Source of the DNA: Bugulina stolonifera
Lineage: Eukaryota; Bryozoa; Gymnolaemata; Cheilostomatida; Bugulidae
Assembly: GCA_935421135.1 (NCBI GenBank)
Contig: OW285188.1
Coordinates: forward strand, 7,792,733 to 7,856,732
Direction: 5' to 3'
DNA: 64,000 nt
Positions 12,148 through 26,600 of this stretch are shown piece by piece; positions within the stretch are counted from its first letter, which is position 1, and every line of letters begins with the position of its first letter. The notes below the pieces were generated by a model. That model did not search any database. It was not told the origin of the DNA and saw nothing but the letters and a program-made list of their open reading frames with translations. The position numbers and the translations under genes were made by a program.

Positions 12148-13970
12148 TGTCATTGTCGTTGACAGGGTTTTAGATTTGTAGATAATTTATAAACAAGTGC
12201 TTGTATATAACAAGTATGGAGTTGTCTGATCATTAGCCTGAAGCACCAATTATCTGGTCTACATGTATATAGACAATTTCTTGATTGGACTTGTCACATA
12301 ATGAAAGTGTACTCACTAGACTAGATCAGTCCAAGTTCTGGTGCACTCATTGCTCATGGACATCCATAACGGTACCACAATAATAGTGTTATTTGAATCA
12401 TGATAATATATGAATTATTGTTAGTATACAATTATTATGTAATACTTTCATTGTGTAAAGTATACAGTACATTGCAGATATACATACAATGTCTGAAAGG
12501 ACCCCAGCATATTACAGACCAAGGCAACTACATGTATGCAAACACATGCAAGTCTGTATAATATTTAGACACATCACCACATACATGGAATTGGGTAGTC
12601 AGGATTCTACATCTATTACTCATAAATTTATTTTCTGTAGCTGATGCCTAAGATTGATATAGAGATGTGTGATGTGAATTATAAATTGCAATATAATGTA
12701 ATATGCATTGCATTACAAATGTATATATTACACACATGTGAATAAGAATGTAATATGTACATTGTTGTATACATGCAAATAAAATACAGCTGTACTACAT
12801 ACATGACTTACATGTATAGTTTGGCTTGTGGGGCTACAACCTACATAACAATATATATATTCCATGTTTATTCTGGCAGAGAATAAGTCCAATGGACTTT
12901 TGTCCAGAAAACAAGAAGCTACAGTACATTAAGTAAATAAGATTACAGTATGAGAAGAAAAAAAAAGAGAAAAGTAGAGAAAAAAAGCTAAAGTTTGAAT
13001 TTTACAAAGGCCAACAACTACTGGTAAATTAGTTATAGTAATACATATAAAAATTGCTAGCATGTAGTAAATAAAACCAGTAGAGTAAAAGACGAGTAAA
13101 TAAACTAAAAGAAGTACATATAAAATTTTGAGCATTTAGTAGAATAAAACTAATAAAGTACAAGACAGAGTGTTGATAAAATGAGTTCTAATCAGGAAGC
13201 ACAAGAATATGGTTTTTGATGGCATTTTTGAAAGATTGCAAAGATTGACTCATCTTTATGTGGTTGAGGAGAACGTTAAACATCATGTACATAATATTAC
13301 AATGTACACACTACTGGTCATTTTACAACGTAGAAGTTGTCTACTCTCAAGTTTGAAATGAGAGGACAAATCGAATGCGAGTTTATTTCTGGGCAGGCAA
13401 AGCATTGAACAAAGACCATAAATCATATAATATAGGAAGGGTATGGTCTTTGCAAGATTTCCTTCGTAACTTAGGTTCTTAGCTGTGCGTTAGAGCAATA
13501 GGGGCGATATCGAACCCCAACGTATAAATTGATGCAGCTGAGGCCAATATACTGCTTTGGTTCTCTTGCTGCAATAGCATGTTTTAATTTCTAGCTTCAG
13601 TGACATTGTTTCTCTTGTAAATTATTTGAACCAAGAAATTAAAAGGTGTAAACAAATTAATCATAATCATGATATGTTGTGTTTATGTTACTGTATTATA
13701 ATTATATTTTATTTTTATTTTAATATTAAAAATGGAAACATTTATAATTTATATTGATATTAAATCATGGAAAATAGAAATTAAAGTAAGTTATAATAAT
13801 TAACATAATGATAATGTTGAATATAAAGACAGCTCTCTTATTGAATTATTTATATTTTATTATTATAAAATAATTATATTATCCATTTGTATAACATCAT
13901 GTTTAATTAAATACTTATACTTGCATGCATGTGTGAATGTATAATTATAACATTATTATGATATAAATGA
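12148..13970. other. Intergenic region, no gene seen
   Basis: AT-rich sequence between the SCLY duplicate and the hAT-like element. It has several TACATGTA octamers and no frame resembling a protein. Confidence 0.4.
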
Positions 13971-14483
13971 CAGGGCTGTTGTTCTAAGAATCGAGCTAAG
14001 TATAGGTAAAGTAAAAGTGCAAATATCAAGTTTTGCACAGAGAGGTGCAAGTAACCTTTTTCGCATTGGGAGCAAGTACAAGTAGAGTTCAAGTACAAAT
14101 GATCAAGTACAAGTAGGAGTACAAGTACAGCTGTAATTACAAATTACAATTGCAAATGCTGTCAACATATCTGCCATGTAAAATATTATATCAACCAGCT
14201 ATAGCTAATTCACTACAGCACTCAGCTTAGCTGTGGGCTTAAATACAGCTTTGGTAACAGTTCTAAATTGGTGTCTAGCCAGAAAATTTCAAAAAGTATG
14301 ATGTCCCTCTCTCCTGTACCCTTATCAAAATCTAATCTTGGATGTTGGAAATACTTATAGCAAGCACAAGTACAAGCAGTAAGTACGATCACAAGTATGT
14401 TTTTTGAACAAGGAAGTAAAAGTAAGTACAAAGTATTTTCAAAGTACATGTACCTATAATTCAGCTTGAGTACAACAACTTTG
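13971..14483. mobile_element. hAT-like non-autonomous element
   Basis: The element starts CAGGGCTGTTGTTCT and ends with the degenerate inverse, AGTACAACAACTTTG; about 45 bp of each end can be aligned as inverted repeats. The flanks are ATAAATGA on the left and ATAAATAA on the right, a 7/8 match to an 8-bp target duplication typical of hAT elements. Subterminal regions are filled with AAGTAC/CAAGTA repeats, also common in hAT MITEs. The 513-bp interior holds no recognisable transposase. Confidence 0.7.
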
Positions 14484-14695
14484 ATAAATAATGTAGTAAT
14501 ATAATCATTTATTTAATAATATAATTAAATGTAAAGAGGTCAATGAGACTGTTAGTCACATGGCATCTGAGTGGAAGCCTTCTGAGTTCATATGAAATTA
14601 TACTATTCTAAACTTGTATAGCCTGCAATACTCGGTCACATGAAATGGTTACCGAATTTGCTTTCATAGAGTCCATTATCTATAAGAAATTGACG

Positions 14696-17600
14696 ATGAG
14701 TGGAAAGTTTCATTTTGCTATTGATCGCGGTGGAACATTTACCGACGTTTGGTGTCGTCTGCCAGATGGGAATGTGAGACAAATGAAACTTTTGTCAGAG
14801 GATCCCAGCAACTATAAAGATGCTCCTCGTGAAGGAATACGGCGTATCATGGCAGAGGTTTGTCTTATTTCTTAAACATTGCTAGATTGGTGGGCATTAT
14901 CCTCATCGTTACATGGCCAAATCAGAAAATGGGCCTATTGTTGCTATAAAGCATGCATATGGAGTAGGTAATGCACGTGTTTGTGCACTGCTGAATCTCA
15001 GACAAAGTGCTCAATGTTTACAACAGAGCTAATTAATATTTGGTAGAATCTCACTGTTTTATCTCTTTTATTACTATTAGTTTCATGCTATATACTAGAA
15101 TGAAATATATAGCAATCATCAGACAAAAGAGACATAATTAACTACTAATGGACAAGGACATGGTTATGGTGTTTTATATGTAGCGATTGTTTGGCTTACT
15201 GCTATATGCATGTAGCTAAAGAGATTAGGACTAATCTTGGTGTATCAAGTGATTCCACAGTTGAGCATGTGTTTCTAGAGTGTCTGCACGTGGATATGAG
15301 CTTGTTTCGTTTATTTAGTGTGGCCATGCGTGGTTTGCGTAAAATAAAATATTTCTCAGTCACGCATAGGTGGCAATTTTTGGAAGAGTTGTTATAGGCC
15401 TGTGCATGCGTTATTATTTTCCACCTGATGTTGAAGTTTAATTGCTGTTCCTTCCGTTCCCAGATGTATTTACTTAGCTCTGTGCTAGCCCTTTGGTTTT
15501 TATTATTAAATGAAGATTTGTGGTTGTACATGCGCTTCTTGAAAGTGTTTTCTGTCAGTCCTATGTACGTTTGGTCTGGTATGTTGGCATTGGGTGCTGA
15601 TACTGTAGCTTGGTATATATTTCATTCTAGTATATAGCATGAAACTAATAGTAATAAAAGAGATAAAACAGTGAGATTCTACCAAATATTAAAACATGCA
15701 TATATTGTTAGTTCCACTATTTACTCTGGCATTTTCTGCCTTTTAACCCGATAATTTATTTTGGTCTACATCTCGTACCTATATCATGGGTATAAGTGAT
15801 ACATGCGTGTAACAACATGATTCTAAGAGAGTCACACTTTTTATGTGTGATGAACATTTGCTTCAATAATCTAGTTTCTAGGCAAACCTCTACCTGCTGA
15901 TGAGGAGATTGAACCTGCTAGAATAGCCTGGGTTCGCATGGGTACTACAGTAGCCACAAATGCTCTGTTGGAGAGGAAGGGGGAGAGGATGGCTTTGCTT
16001 GTCACGTCTGGATTCAAAGATATTCTGTACATTGGAAACCAGGCTAGACCAAATATCTTTGATCTGGTAAGCTGCATGTAATTTTAATAAATTATATTCA
16101 GCGATTGCCAAATTATATGTATAAGGGTGAGTCCTGTGTTGTTGTAATCATTGCAGCGGTTGGCCGCCCTCAAATCACAAATGCGAAATGGCGACTTTAG
16201 AGGTATCTAATCTCTATGTTACTACTATACCATCTGTTTGAACAGTTATTGCTTTTACTATAGTATTAAATACAGTTATTTATACTATTACACAGAAAAT
16301 AGTCACTCCAGATACATTGTATGATAAAGTGGTAGAAGTAGAGGAGAGAGTTGTTGTACATGAGAACGTGAAGATACTCTCCCATACATGGAAAAACTCT
16401 CCTAGGATTGACAGTACTATCACAGGCGAACAGGTAATTATCACACCTTCACCTCCTTTGTCCTGCCCGGGTTGTGATAGTAATAGTTATGTATATATGT
16501 ACACAGTCTCTGACCTTGTTTCCCTTGAAAAATGCTTTACTTTTTAGAGAAAATCTGGCAAATGTCATTAATTTTGGTGAAATACAACTTGTATTTGTTA
16601 CTATAATTGTTCTGCTTGATATCATAAGGCATAATGCTACTCTACGCTAAACTAAATATTAGGTTTATAAGGCTACTGCACTGCAATGTGCTACACTACA
16701 CCACACTATTAGCAACTACACTGCACTACACATACACTACACTGCGGGCCAACCCTTCACACTGCACCACACTAAGTCAAACTGCGCCACACCAAGTCAC
16801 ACTGCATGAATTACACTCTTGTACTGTATAATAATATCTGCATATACATGTAGGTAGAGATTTGGACCGAACTGAATGAAGGCAAACTGAAGGTAGATCT
16901 ACAGACTATCTATGATGATGGTATAAGAAGTATTGCTGTGGTTCTCTTACACTCATACATGTAGGTGGGACGTGATAGACACACGACATTTCACTAGTTT
17001 GTGGCACAGTTAACTTATAATATCGGTTTACATGCTGTACTAGACTATTTAACAATCAGCAGTAACAACGCTTTCAGAGTTATCCATTCCTGGTAAAGTA
17101 GCTGGCTTCTACTCAATTCAGAATCAACAAATCCAAAAAGCATATAAAAATATAGTGTGTTATTGAATGCAACTCTCACTTTGAAATTCTACAGTCTAAA
17201 TATAAGGGAGACAACTCAAAATAATGAAAACTAGAAATGCATTGTTTTGAAAGTTTAACTGTGATATGTTGCAGGTATGACAAGCATGAGGTACTAGTAC
17301 GTCAAGTAGCTGAACGAATAGGTTTCACACAAGTCTCTCTATCATCCGTTATTATGCCGATGTGCCGAGCCGTGCCCAGAGGACATACAGCCTGTGCCGA
17401 TGCTTATCTTACTCCTTCTATTAAACGATACGTTAATGGTAAACCATTAACACTTCCTATCAGTGCCGCTATTTCTTGTAGGAGAGTAATGTGATATTTG
17501 CCTCTCAGTTATGAAAAATGTCTGCATTAGCTCAACCTTTGTTAAAGTTCTGTTGACAGGGACTAGGCTGTCAAATTATTTTGCTGTGGCATGAAAGGAA

Positions 17601-20600
17601 TATCGAATTAGCTTACATATAGAACTCACAACTTGTGAGATTCTATTCTTTTTCAGTTATCATTTTTAACTACTAGATAGTATAATTAGCTCATATATTT
17701 ATGGTATACCCTTTCTTATGACATATGAGCATCTTGCTATGTTGTCAGTATTGAGATCGCATCTGCTCTAGTTCACATCTGCAGGGAGTAAACTGCTGCG
17801 AGACATAGCAATGCTGTATAATGACCTTGCAGGGTTTGCTGGTGGGTTCGCTGGAGGTTTGGAGAATCTGAATGTGATGTTTATGCAGTCCGATGGAGGG
17901 CTGACAGGTGCCCTCAGGTAAGCTATACTCTACATGTTCAAAACTACTGTATATAGCGGTTGCATACTTTTACAATGTGTGTGCAATTAATAATTGAAAT
18001 GAAATATTGTATGCCATTGCATTGTGAGATCTTTCTTGAAGTTTTTATACATACTTCTGTGTGCCGAGTAGTGGCCTAGTAGTGTATTGGATTGGCCTTT
18101 TTTCAGCATGGTGACGGCATCTTCTCGACTCCCCTCAAGGGACTAAAATTAATTCTCCAGATCTCCGTCATTTCTTGTGTTTTGCTTTAGGTTTTCTGGA
18201 TCTAAAGCTATGCTATCCGGTCCTGCTGGTGGCGTGGTAGGATATGCCGCTACTTCAAACTACAACCTCACCAAGAAACCTGTCATTGGATTTGATATGG
18301 GAGGTAAGTTCACTTTAGTGTTGATATAAAGATTATTGCTGGATGGGTAGAGGGGACAACTCTGTAGTGCCGTATATTGAACTACAATTTTTCCCCATTG
18401 TACTATTTCCTTTGCAATGCACATAAAAATGTACAAATACTTGGAAGTTGTCTGCTCTCTTATAAAATCTGCTGTGGTGTGGACAACTCAATGGTTGTGT
18501 TATGCATTCATAGTCTACTAATGCTCCTCCCATCAATCAGCCACGTTGTAGGAAGTTATCTTCTGCCAACATGTGGTTTACAATAATTAACTTTATATTC
18601 ATATCTCATTGTTTACACCTAGAGTTTTGTGTAAGTGTAGAGATACCCAGGTAAGATTTACATAAGTAATTTATACACATATATTTGGTCTTTATTGGAA
18701 TGATAAGTTTATAATCATAAAATTAACATGGAATTATGGGATGTTTGCATAAACTTGTGGCACCAAGGATAAAAGTAAAACCCCACATTGATGTTTGAAC
18801 CATGATTATCCTAATTTAGAATGGTTGACAGGAAATTATAAAATATCTAATGTACATAGCTATACAATTATAAATGACACCCTCACATACAACTATAAAT
18901 ATATAGCTATGTCAAACAATATCAATGTTGGTAGATGAAATATTCGATAAATCATAATGGAAGAGCTGATTCTATGTTAATTTATTTGAATTAGTTTTTT
19001 TTCTGGACAATTACAGATATAGTTTTGGCCGTTGGTAAGGTGGGAGTGATCTCAATGTAACTGGTGTTGACTATTTTGTAAGTAGCGAATGAAGCAGATA
19101 CTTTGAATCCTTTAGGGTATTGTATTGGACTAGCAAACACCACTGTTGGTGCTTTTACGTTAGTTGATGGAATGTACTCCAACGTGTATATGGAGCTTAC
19201 AGTATCGAATGATATTAAGAGAGGCCGGCCAGCTATGGCCATGGCATATGTCCTGCTGAATAGCTTAACATTTTCCATGATTGGAGATCCATCTGGATTA
19301 TAGAAGGCGGAGTCCCAGTATGTCCAGGAAACGGCAGCCATGTCTGAATTGGTCAACACACTGAGGCACTCCTGGTACTCAGTCGAGTTGTGAGGTGCTG
19401 TAGCCTGACACAGTCCAAACTCGGTGAGGAATTTACCGCCACCGGTGTCGGTTACGTCTTTGGAGACGGAAGTTAAAACATTTGGGAAGAAGAGTTTATC
19501 ACACAGAGTCCTGAGCCACGTAGGAAATGGGTTCTTAACGTCAGTTCCAGCGAACCAACAATAATAGTGAAAGGAAAGGACAGAGCGATCTTTATACTCG
19601 TCTCCACCTGGTACATGAGTGAAACCAGTACCTAGCGTATTACCATGTAAAATCATCCCCCATGTAACAGGTTCATAAAACACCAATGTCTTCTCATCAG
19701 CTGAGCGAATAAATGGAGCTATTTTATCATAAAAAGGTTGTAAAACCATAGAACCAGTGTGTCCAGGAAGAAACAACGTTGGGTTTGACAGAACGTTACC
19801 GGGCCAGGGCTCATTGATGATCTCATAGCCTAAGACATTGGTGTATTTACCAAACCGGGTAGCAACTGTCTTCCAGAAGAACCCAAGGTGATCGAGAGCT
19901 CGTGAGGAGTTTTGATATAAATTTTCGAATGCCTCTCCGCATGCACTGGTGACGTAATCATAGTTGAAGTTACCTGGGTTCTTGGAGAATGGGTACGGAT
20001 AAGGATGGGTTGGCGGAGGAAAAGAATCTAGAAGCCATTTTGGTATTCCATCATAGGTACCAAATTCCGATGAGAATGCATCTTGATGCATGTCCAGTAT
20101 AACATAAATGCCTCTTTTAGCTAAAGACATAATTATGCTATCCATTATCTTTAGATAAGTGTCGTTTGTTTTAAATGGCGCTATCTCTACACCAGACCAC
20201 ATCATCCCAAGCCTCACCACATTGAAACCCCAGCTGGATATCTCATCTATATGCGTCTGATTTAGGAGCAATGAGGGATACCAAGGGAACCCTTTCTCTA
20301 CTTTATTTATGCCATGGAATATTCGCACTCTGCCGGCTTGGTCAACCTAATCAGAAAACAAATCTTAGCAAAATTATATTGTCAAGACAAGCAACTGTAC
20401 AAACTGTACATATTCGAAAAATATGAAGAGCATCTCAAAAGAGCTGTCATTGTGGTACAATCGTTTATCAGTAGTCATGTGATCTGATTAGACTTACAAA
20501 TGGATTGAATAGCATGTCATTATTAATCTTCATCTTGCTGAGCTCTACATTAGCTTGTGTGGATGTAGCCACCACAGCTATAAGGCACAGGGATATAACT

Positions 20601-23600
20601 CCTCTTGACATGATAGCCACTAACCACCTACAAAGAGCACACACCAATAATGTGATGACATGAAGTGTTATATAAGATTATCACAAGTCATGATTGTTGG
20701 AAGCTATGGTTGCATGCACTGATAACATTATTCTGATAACTCTGATAAAAAACTACTATAAGTAGGCCTACTCCAGATATAGAGTGAGTTTAAACTGTAT
20801 GTCTATACATACTAGCCTGCATGTAGTTCTTTGTGCTCTAATTTGTCACTGAACAGTTTGCAAAGAATAACATAAATGCATGTAATGTATCTACTACTAT
20901 TAAAGGGGTAATGGCGTTTGATTTCTGTGTATGTAGCAATAGCAATGTCGCCTCTCTTATATTCAGGTTTGTTTTATTGGTGGTACAATAGGCAGAGAGA
21001 GTTGTGTTCTCTTGCCCCACTTAACCAATAACATTGTTCATTGCTGCTTTAACAAGACCGACACTGTCTGCTTTGTCTTAAAGAAAATTTCTTGAATTTC
21101 ATGTTTGCATAGAGCGAGTACAGCAGAATTCTATTGATTTAATAAAATTTACTGATGTAACCGTATGATTGTCTTTGCAAGCTTTTGAATTATTGTGAAC
21201 CTTATTGCTGAAGGCAAGCAGCTCCCTGTGTGTAGGTCCAATATTTTGTTTGGCCATACATGTATTAAATAGCCTATTGGTGTAAATAGAGCCAAGAACA
21301 TTCAGCACACTACATGTGCATACACAGATCAAGGCGCCAACATTGTATATAACATAATATATACTTGTAGCTAAATACTACCTTGAAACACAACCTTCCA
21401 GTCTGCTACTAATTGCTTTGGACTACAGTTAGTATGGAATTTGCACAACACCGGACAGTTCGAAACCCCAACCCTCAGATTGCAACTAATTTTTAATATT
21501 TTTTTATTTAATTAATTAAATTAATTATTCGTGAGTTGTGTTCTTCTAAATGTAATTTACACAGTTTTGAACTGTCCGGTTTCAAACTGTCCGGCATAAC
21601 CGTCTTTTTCAAAATGTCCCTTTACCGTTAGTATGAGTGGGGAGGGGGTAGGCCTAACTAGTGTGATTGGCAAGCACAATCAGTGATGGATGATGAATTA
21701 TAGGCATGTCTTGAAGCGCATAGTACTAAACCCATCAGTCTAAGGAACCACTGATAAACATAATAACAGACTGACATATTTACATACATTTACATGTACA
21801 GTAATATTTTACAATACGCCAACATAGTGCTAGTAGAGTGATATACTGTAAAGCACTACTACACTATGTTACTAATGTCCTACATAGCACTCAGTACCAT
21901 TACCTAGCAACTGCTACAGCAACACTTAGTGGAAGTTAATTTGTTATTTTTATAGAATCACTACTGAGCTTAAATATACCTACAATGTACAGTTGCATGT
22001 AGATTATACATAACATTACATATGGTGTCACCTACTAAACTATGGTGACTGACAGGTCCATTACTATAAAGGCTAAGGATATCAGAAAGACAACAAGTGT
22101 ATTACCTTACTAGTACCACCAATAGATTTATTATCCTACAAGTACTAAAATGAACTGCCTGTAAGTGGCACAGTCAGTGTAGCAGTAGCTTGGATTGAAT
22201 GACAATGATGATGATGAAATGATATTCTATTTTCTCCTTCACTACAGTACTCTACTAACTAGTAACTACTAATTACTAACTAAACCTACATTAGTAAATA
22301 CACTTATTAGTCAAGTCACAGCCTTATACTTACTTGCACAAATCAGAACTGTCTACAGACGAGTTATTCTGTCTTAAGTCATCTGAATTACTCAAATGGA
22401 GAGAAAGTTAGTTCTTGGACCCTATAATATAATAGTACTGCTAACTATGCAGAACTGGAGGCTCAACTATGCAAGTGCTGCACTGTCAACAACTCGTGCC
22501 TTTTTGATTCATATAAACAAATAGATCATCCAATCACGTTTAACTTCGTTCTAGTTCTATTATTTACTTGGTTGTCTGATAGCCTGTGAGCCTGAAAGCG
22601 TCATAATCACACTGAAATTTAATTATACAATTATACATTATTGTAGATGAAACAGCACTTGATTGCCCTTACTAGTATTATGAATGAGCATTAGAAACTA
22701 TACATGCACGTAAAATTGAAATCAATTAAAATAGGTGTTGAACTGAGCTGAAACTGAATGCTTGTTATATCAGACCATTCCACACCCTCCTACATGATTG
22801 GATTGACCTATAAAAATAGGAACAATATCCTTATTAGTGCAAATGGTGCTAGTGTAATAAAGTCATTGTCAATCATAAAATACATGTATTGAATGCATGA
22901 GTCAGGTCAGATTGTCCGATGTTTACAGAAATTGTCATGATGGATGAGTGGATAAGTGGATAAGAGCAAAATTCATACATGTAAATATAATACACATTAT
23001 TATTGTATATTACATGTACATGTATGTGAGTATGTCTATAGCAAAAATACAGCAAACTACCAATATTATTGTGCATTTGTTATTGTTTTTTTGTGACTGT
23101 TTAATGATTTTGGGCCTGGACTAAGATAACCAATGAAAACTTTATTAGCCGATAGGTCAGCTCTCGGAGGTTTAGTTGACTTGTTGTGCTAACTTGTGCA
23201 AACTAATCTTATGAAAGCGTTTGGCCAGCCCGTATTAAACTAGCTTACGGAGGACATGATTCTGCCGTTGAATTGATCTGCAAGTTGGCAGCCATACTAC
23301 TGTTCTTGGATGAAACTAGTTACCCAAATCGGACCAGTTACTGATTAGATAAGATGCCAACCCACTTACTAGATGAAGAAAGAACAGCCATTTCGAAAAT
23401 GTGTAGATTACATTAAAGAAGAACACAACACAGATTTTTTTAGTGTTCTACAAGTTTCAAGTAGTAAAAACAAAGAATATAATATTAAAAATAAAAAGAA
23501 ATTAGTTTTAATCTGGGATTTGAGGTTTAGAATTTCAAACTGACAGTGTTCTAAATATCCGGTTTCTAAACGTCCTGTTTCGAACTGTCTTTTTCGAACA

Positions 23601-26600
23601 GTCGCAAATTCTGTCGCACCTAACCGGAGCACTGGTTGGAGGAAGCCTTACCTTAGTACAACTTAGCCTACGCACAATGTATGCTGTTAATCATAAGTGT
23701 TGCATGCTGTAGGTACCTCTACAGATGTGAGCAGATATGCAGGAAGTTATGAACATGTTATGGAGTCGTATACTGCTGGTATTACTGTGCAAGCTCCTCA
23801 GGTAAGCAACTGGTAGAGAAGTGTTTCGCAAATGGCAGTTCGTAACAGAATCGTTGTAGATTTTAATGCATTGGGATTTAAAGTAAGGGTAGAGGTGGAG
23901 GAATTTGCGACTGTTCGAAACAGGACGTTTCGAAACCAAACAGTTCAACACCGGACAGTTCGAAACTCCAAACTCCAACCCCTAGATTTCAACTAATTTT
24001 TACTTTTAGTATTTTTTTGTTTAATTAATTAAATTAATTAATTAAAATGAATTATCTGTGGGTTGTGTTCTTCTAAATGTAATCTACACAGTTTCGGACT
24101 GTCCGGTTGTGAAATGCGCTGTTTCGAATTGTCTTTTATAAAATGTCCCTTTCCCGACGTGGCGAAATCTATACTGAAACAAAAGTTGTCATCTCTATTC
24201 TTGAGTGACTACTAGTCTATGGAGCAAACACTACTATAGCACAAGGGTGATGGAGAGTGTGTGTTAGTATTTACAATGGAGGCTGAATATTATAGTAGAT
24301 ATCAACAGTACATACTCATATGTAAACATATGCTGGCAGAGATAGGGAAGTTTGTAGACTTAGCGATGATAACACACGACTAATTCTCAAATTGAGTGAA
24401 GAAGAGACATTTATTACACTGCATAATGTCCCTTCCATAATTATCTTGTCCCATGTCAAGGGTTCCACTGAGAAAACTGTTTTTGAAAACCTGATGCTCA
24501 GAAAGCTAACTAAACTGCCATTGACTCTTTGTATAATCCTGTAGGTAAAGGCAGCTACAGTTACATGTATTTTACTTTATGTAAAGTAAGTAGTTATATA
24601 AGTACATGATAATAACATATTATTGTGAGCTGGATAAAGAGAAACAAACAGCAGACTTTGCGCCCTCATGTGACTGTATGTGCCAGTACTGTAATTATAA
24701 TGATAATGTAATAAATAACAACATTACTATAATTCTGTTATTGATTAATGTAGGATCATACTACACTGTACTCTATGGTTTATGGTATATCAACAACTAA
24801 CCGGTGTTATCAGCATGATTGTGACAAGTGACCATAAGATATGCATTGTGTATTACAGTTAGATATCAACACTGTGGCTGCTGGGGGCGGCTCAAGGCTC
24901 TTCTTCAGGTCTGGACTGTTTGTGGTTGGGCCAGAGTCAGCCGGTGCCCACCCTGGACCAGTCTGCTACAGAAAGGGTAACGATTTACTGTATTAAAGTA
25001 TATGTGGTATACATGTATACACCAGACGTACAATGGGTGTAATACCATGTGATGTATACTATATACTCATACACCACACGTACATTATGTAGTACACTGT
25101 TGTACACTTAGTATCTTATGGTACACCCAATACTGTAGGAGGTCACCTCACAATCACAGATGCTAATCTCGTACTCGGCAGGATTGTGGAGGACTACTTC
25201 CCCGCCATATTTGGGGAAACCCAAGACCAACCGTTAGACAAAGCTGCCTCCGTTAAAGCTTTCCAAATTCTCACAGAAGAGGTATTTATCATGTTGTTAT
25301 TATATCTCAGTGTCGTCAACGTAAATTGGCCAAAATCAAGAGGGGATAACTTCACATGATATACGTGCCCTGCAGTCTAATACTATCCTACCTGTTCCTA
25401 AACACTTATAGAAACACCTGCACATGCTAGTTTACCTTATGGAAAAGAATTTATTCTACAAATAAGACAGAACTTGGATAAGGTTTTACAGGCAAAAAGC
25501 CAGCATAAGAAAAAGTTCTAGGAGGCCATTATTTTATTTTATCTTTTCATAACACCAGCTTAGGTAAACATTCATGCATGTTTAACAATATTATGCAATA
25601 ATTCAACTGAAAAATAAATTATTCCAGTAACAGCAGGCAAACTTCATAGCGCTGTTTTCGCTCTTTGACCCCCTGTAACATTGCGTCATGTGACTTAAAG
25701 GACCCCTCTCACCGTTTTTGTTTACACTTTGAGACACCCACGTGCTCGCTAGAGCAACCATCATGATTGGTTACTTGCACTGTATTATAATTGGCTAACT
25801 AAATCGCATGTGCATGTACACGTGTGGGAAAGTCCATCGGGTGATCGATGGGAATCAGTTGACTGTGGACAGAATAGAATATAGTATTTTGCTTTTGCCA
25901 AAATGAAATTATTGTTGCAAGATGAAAATGCTATCGAGAGATGATACGATACAAGGTATATGGCAAGCATAGCAAAAATTGCAATCAAGTCATTGAAAGT
26001 AACTTTGTTTTCTTTTTGATTTTAATTTAATTTTTAATTTTAATGTACTATGATCTATCTATGTGTGTCACAGTGTAATTAATATTTAAAAATATCTATA
26101 CATGTGAATATAGCAATGATGATTATTGTTATTTACCCCTTGCTCACATTGATACATAAGTGATTTGTTAAAATAACATGCTAGTTACTTATGGCTAATT
26201 ATATTACACATCATTCATATATCATATTACATGTACTTTACTATTTTAAACTCTACTAAAATGGATAAAATGCAAATTGGAAATAAAATATTGGGATTAT
26301 AATATTAACTTTATTAACTAGGATTGTTGCTGTCTACATATATGTAGGCCTATATGCAGTACCTGATCAAAAATTTAATTTATTGAATTTCAAAATAATT
26401 GCATCATTTGATTGCAGCCGTAAGTAAAATAAACTTTTGATGACACTATATTTAACTCATTTTCTTTCTCTATTGTAATAATAATACTATGATGACTAAA
26501 ATGTGTGTAATGAATGCTTCTTTTTAGTAGTTTGTCAAGACTATGGCCCAGGAATGTGAAGTCCCATCAATCGCAACCTCTTAAAGCCATACTTGAGTGA

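Noticed and set aside
17817..17834. Shared 16-mer AATGACCTTGCAGGGT with 52019-52034
   Set aside because: There is no similarity outside the 16 bases, so it is likely coincidence.
18064..18180. tRNA-like A box (GTGGCCTAGTAGTG) before OPLAH exon 7
   Set aside because: No B box or family body follows, so it could be a fragment or chance; not enough for a SINE call.
20895..21025. TTAA-bounded segment that might be a small piggyBac-like MITE
   Set aside because: The supposed inverted ends (AGGGGTAAT and GTGGGGCAAG) align poorly, and TTAA is common in this DNA.
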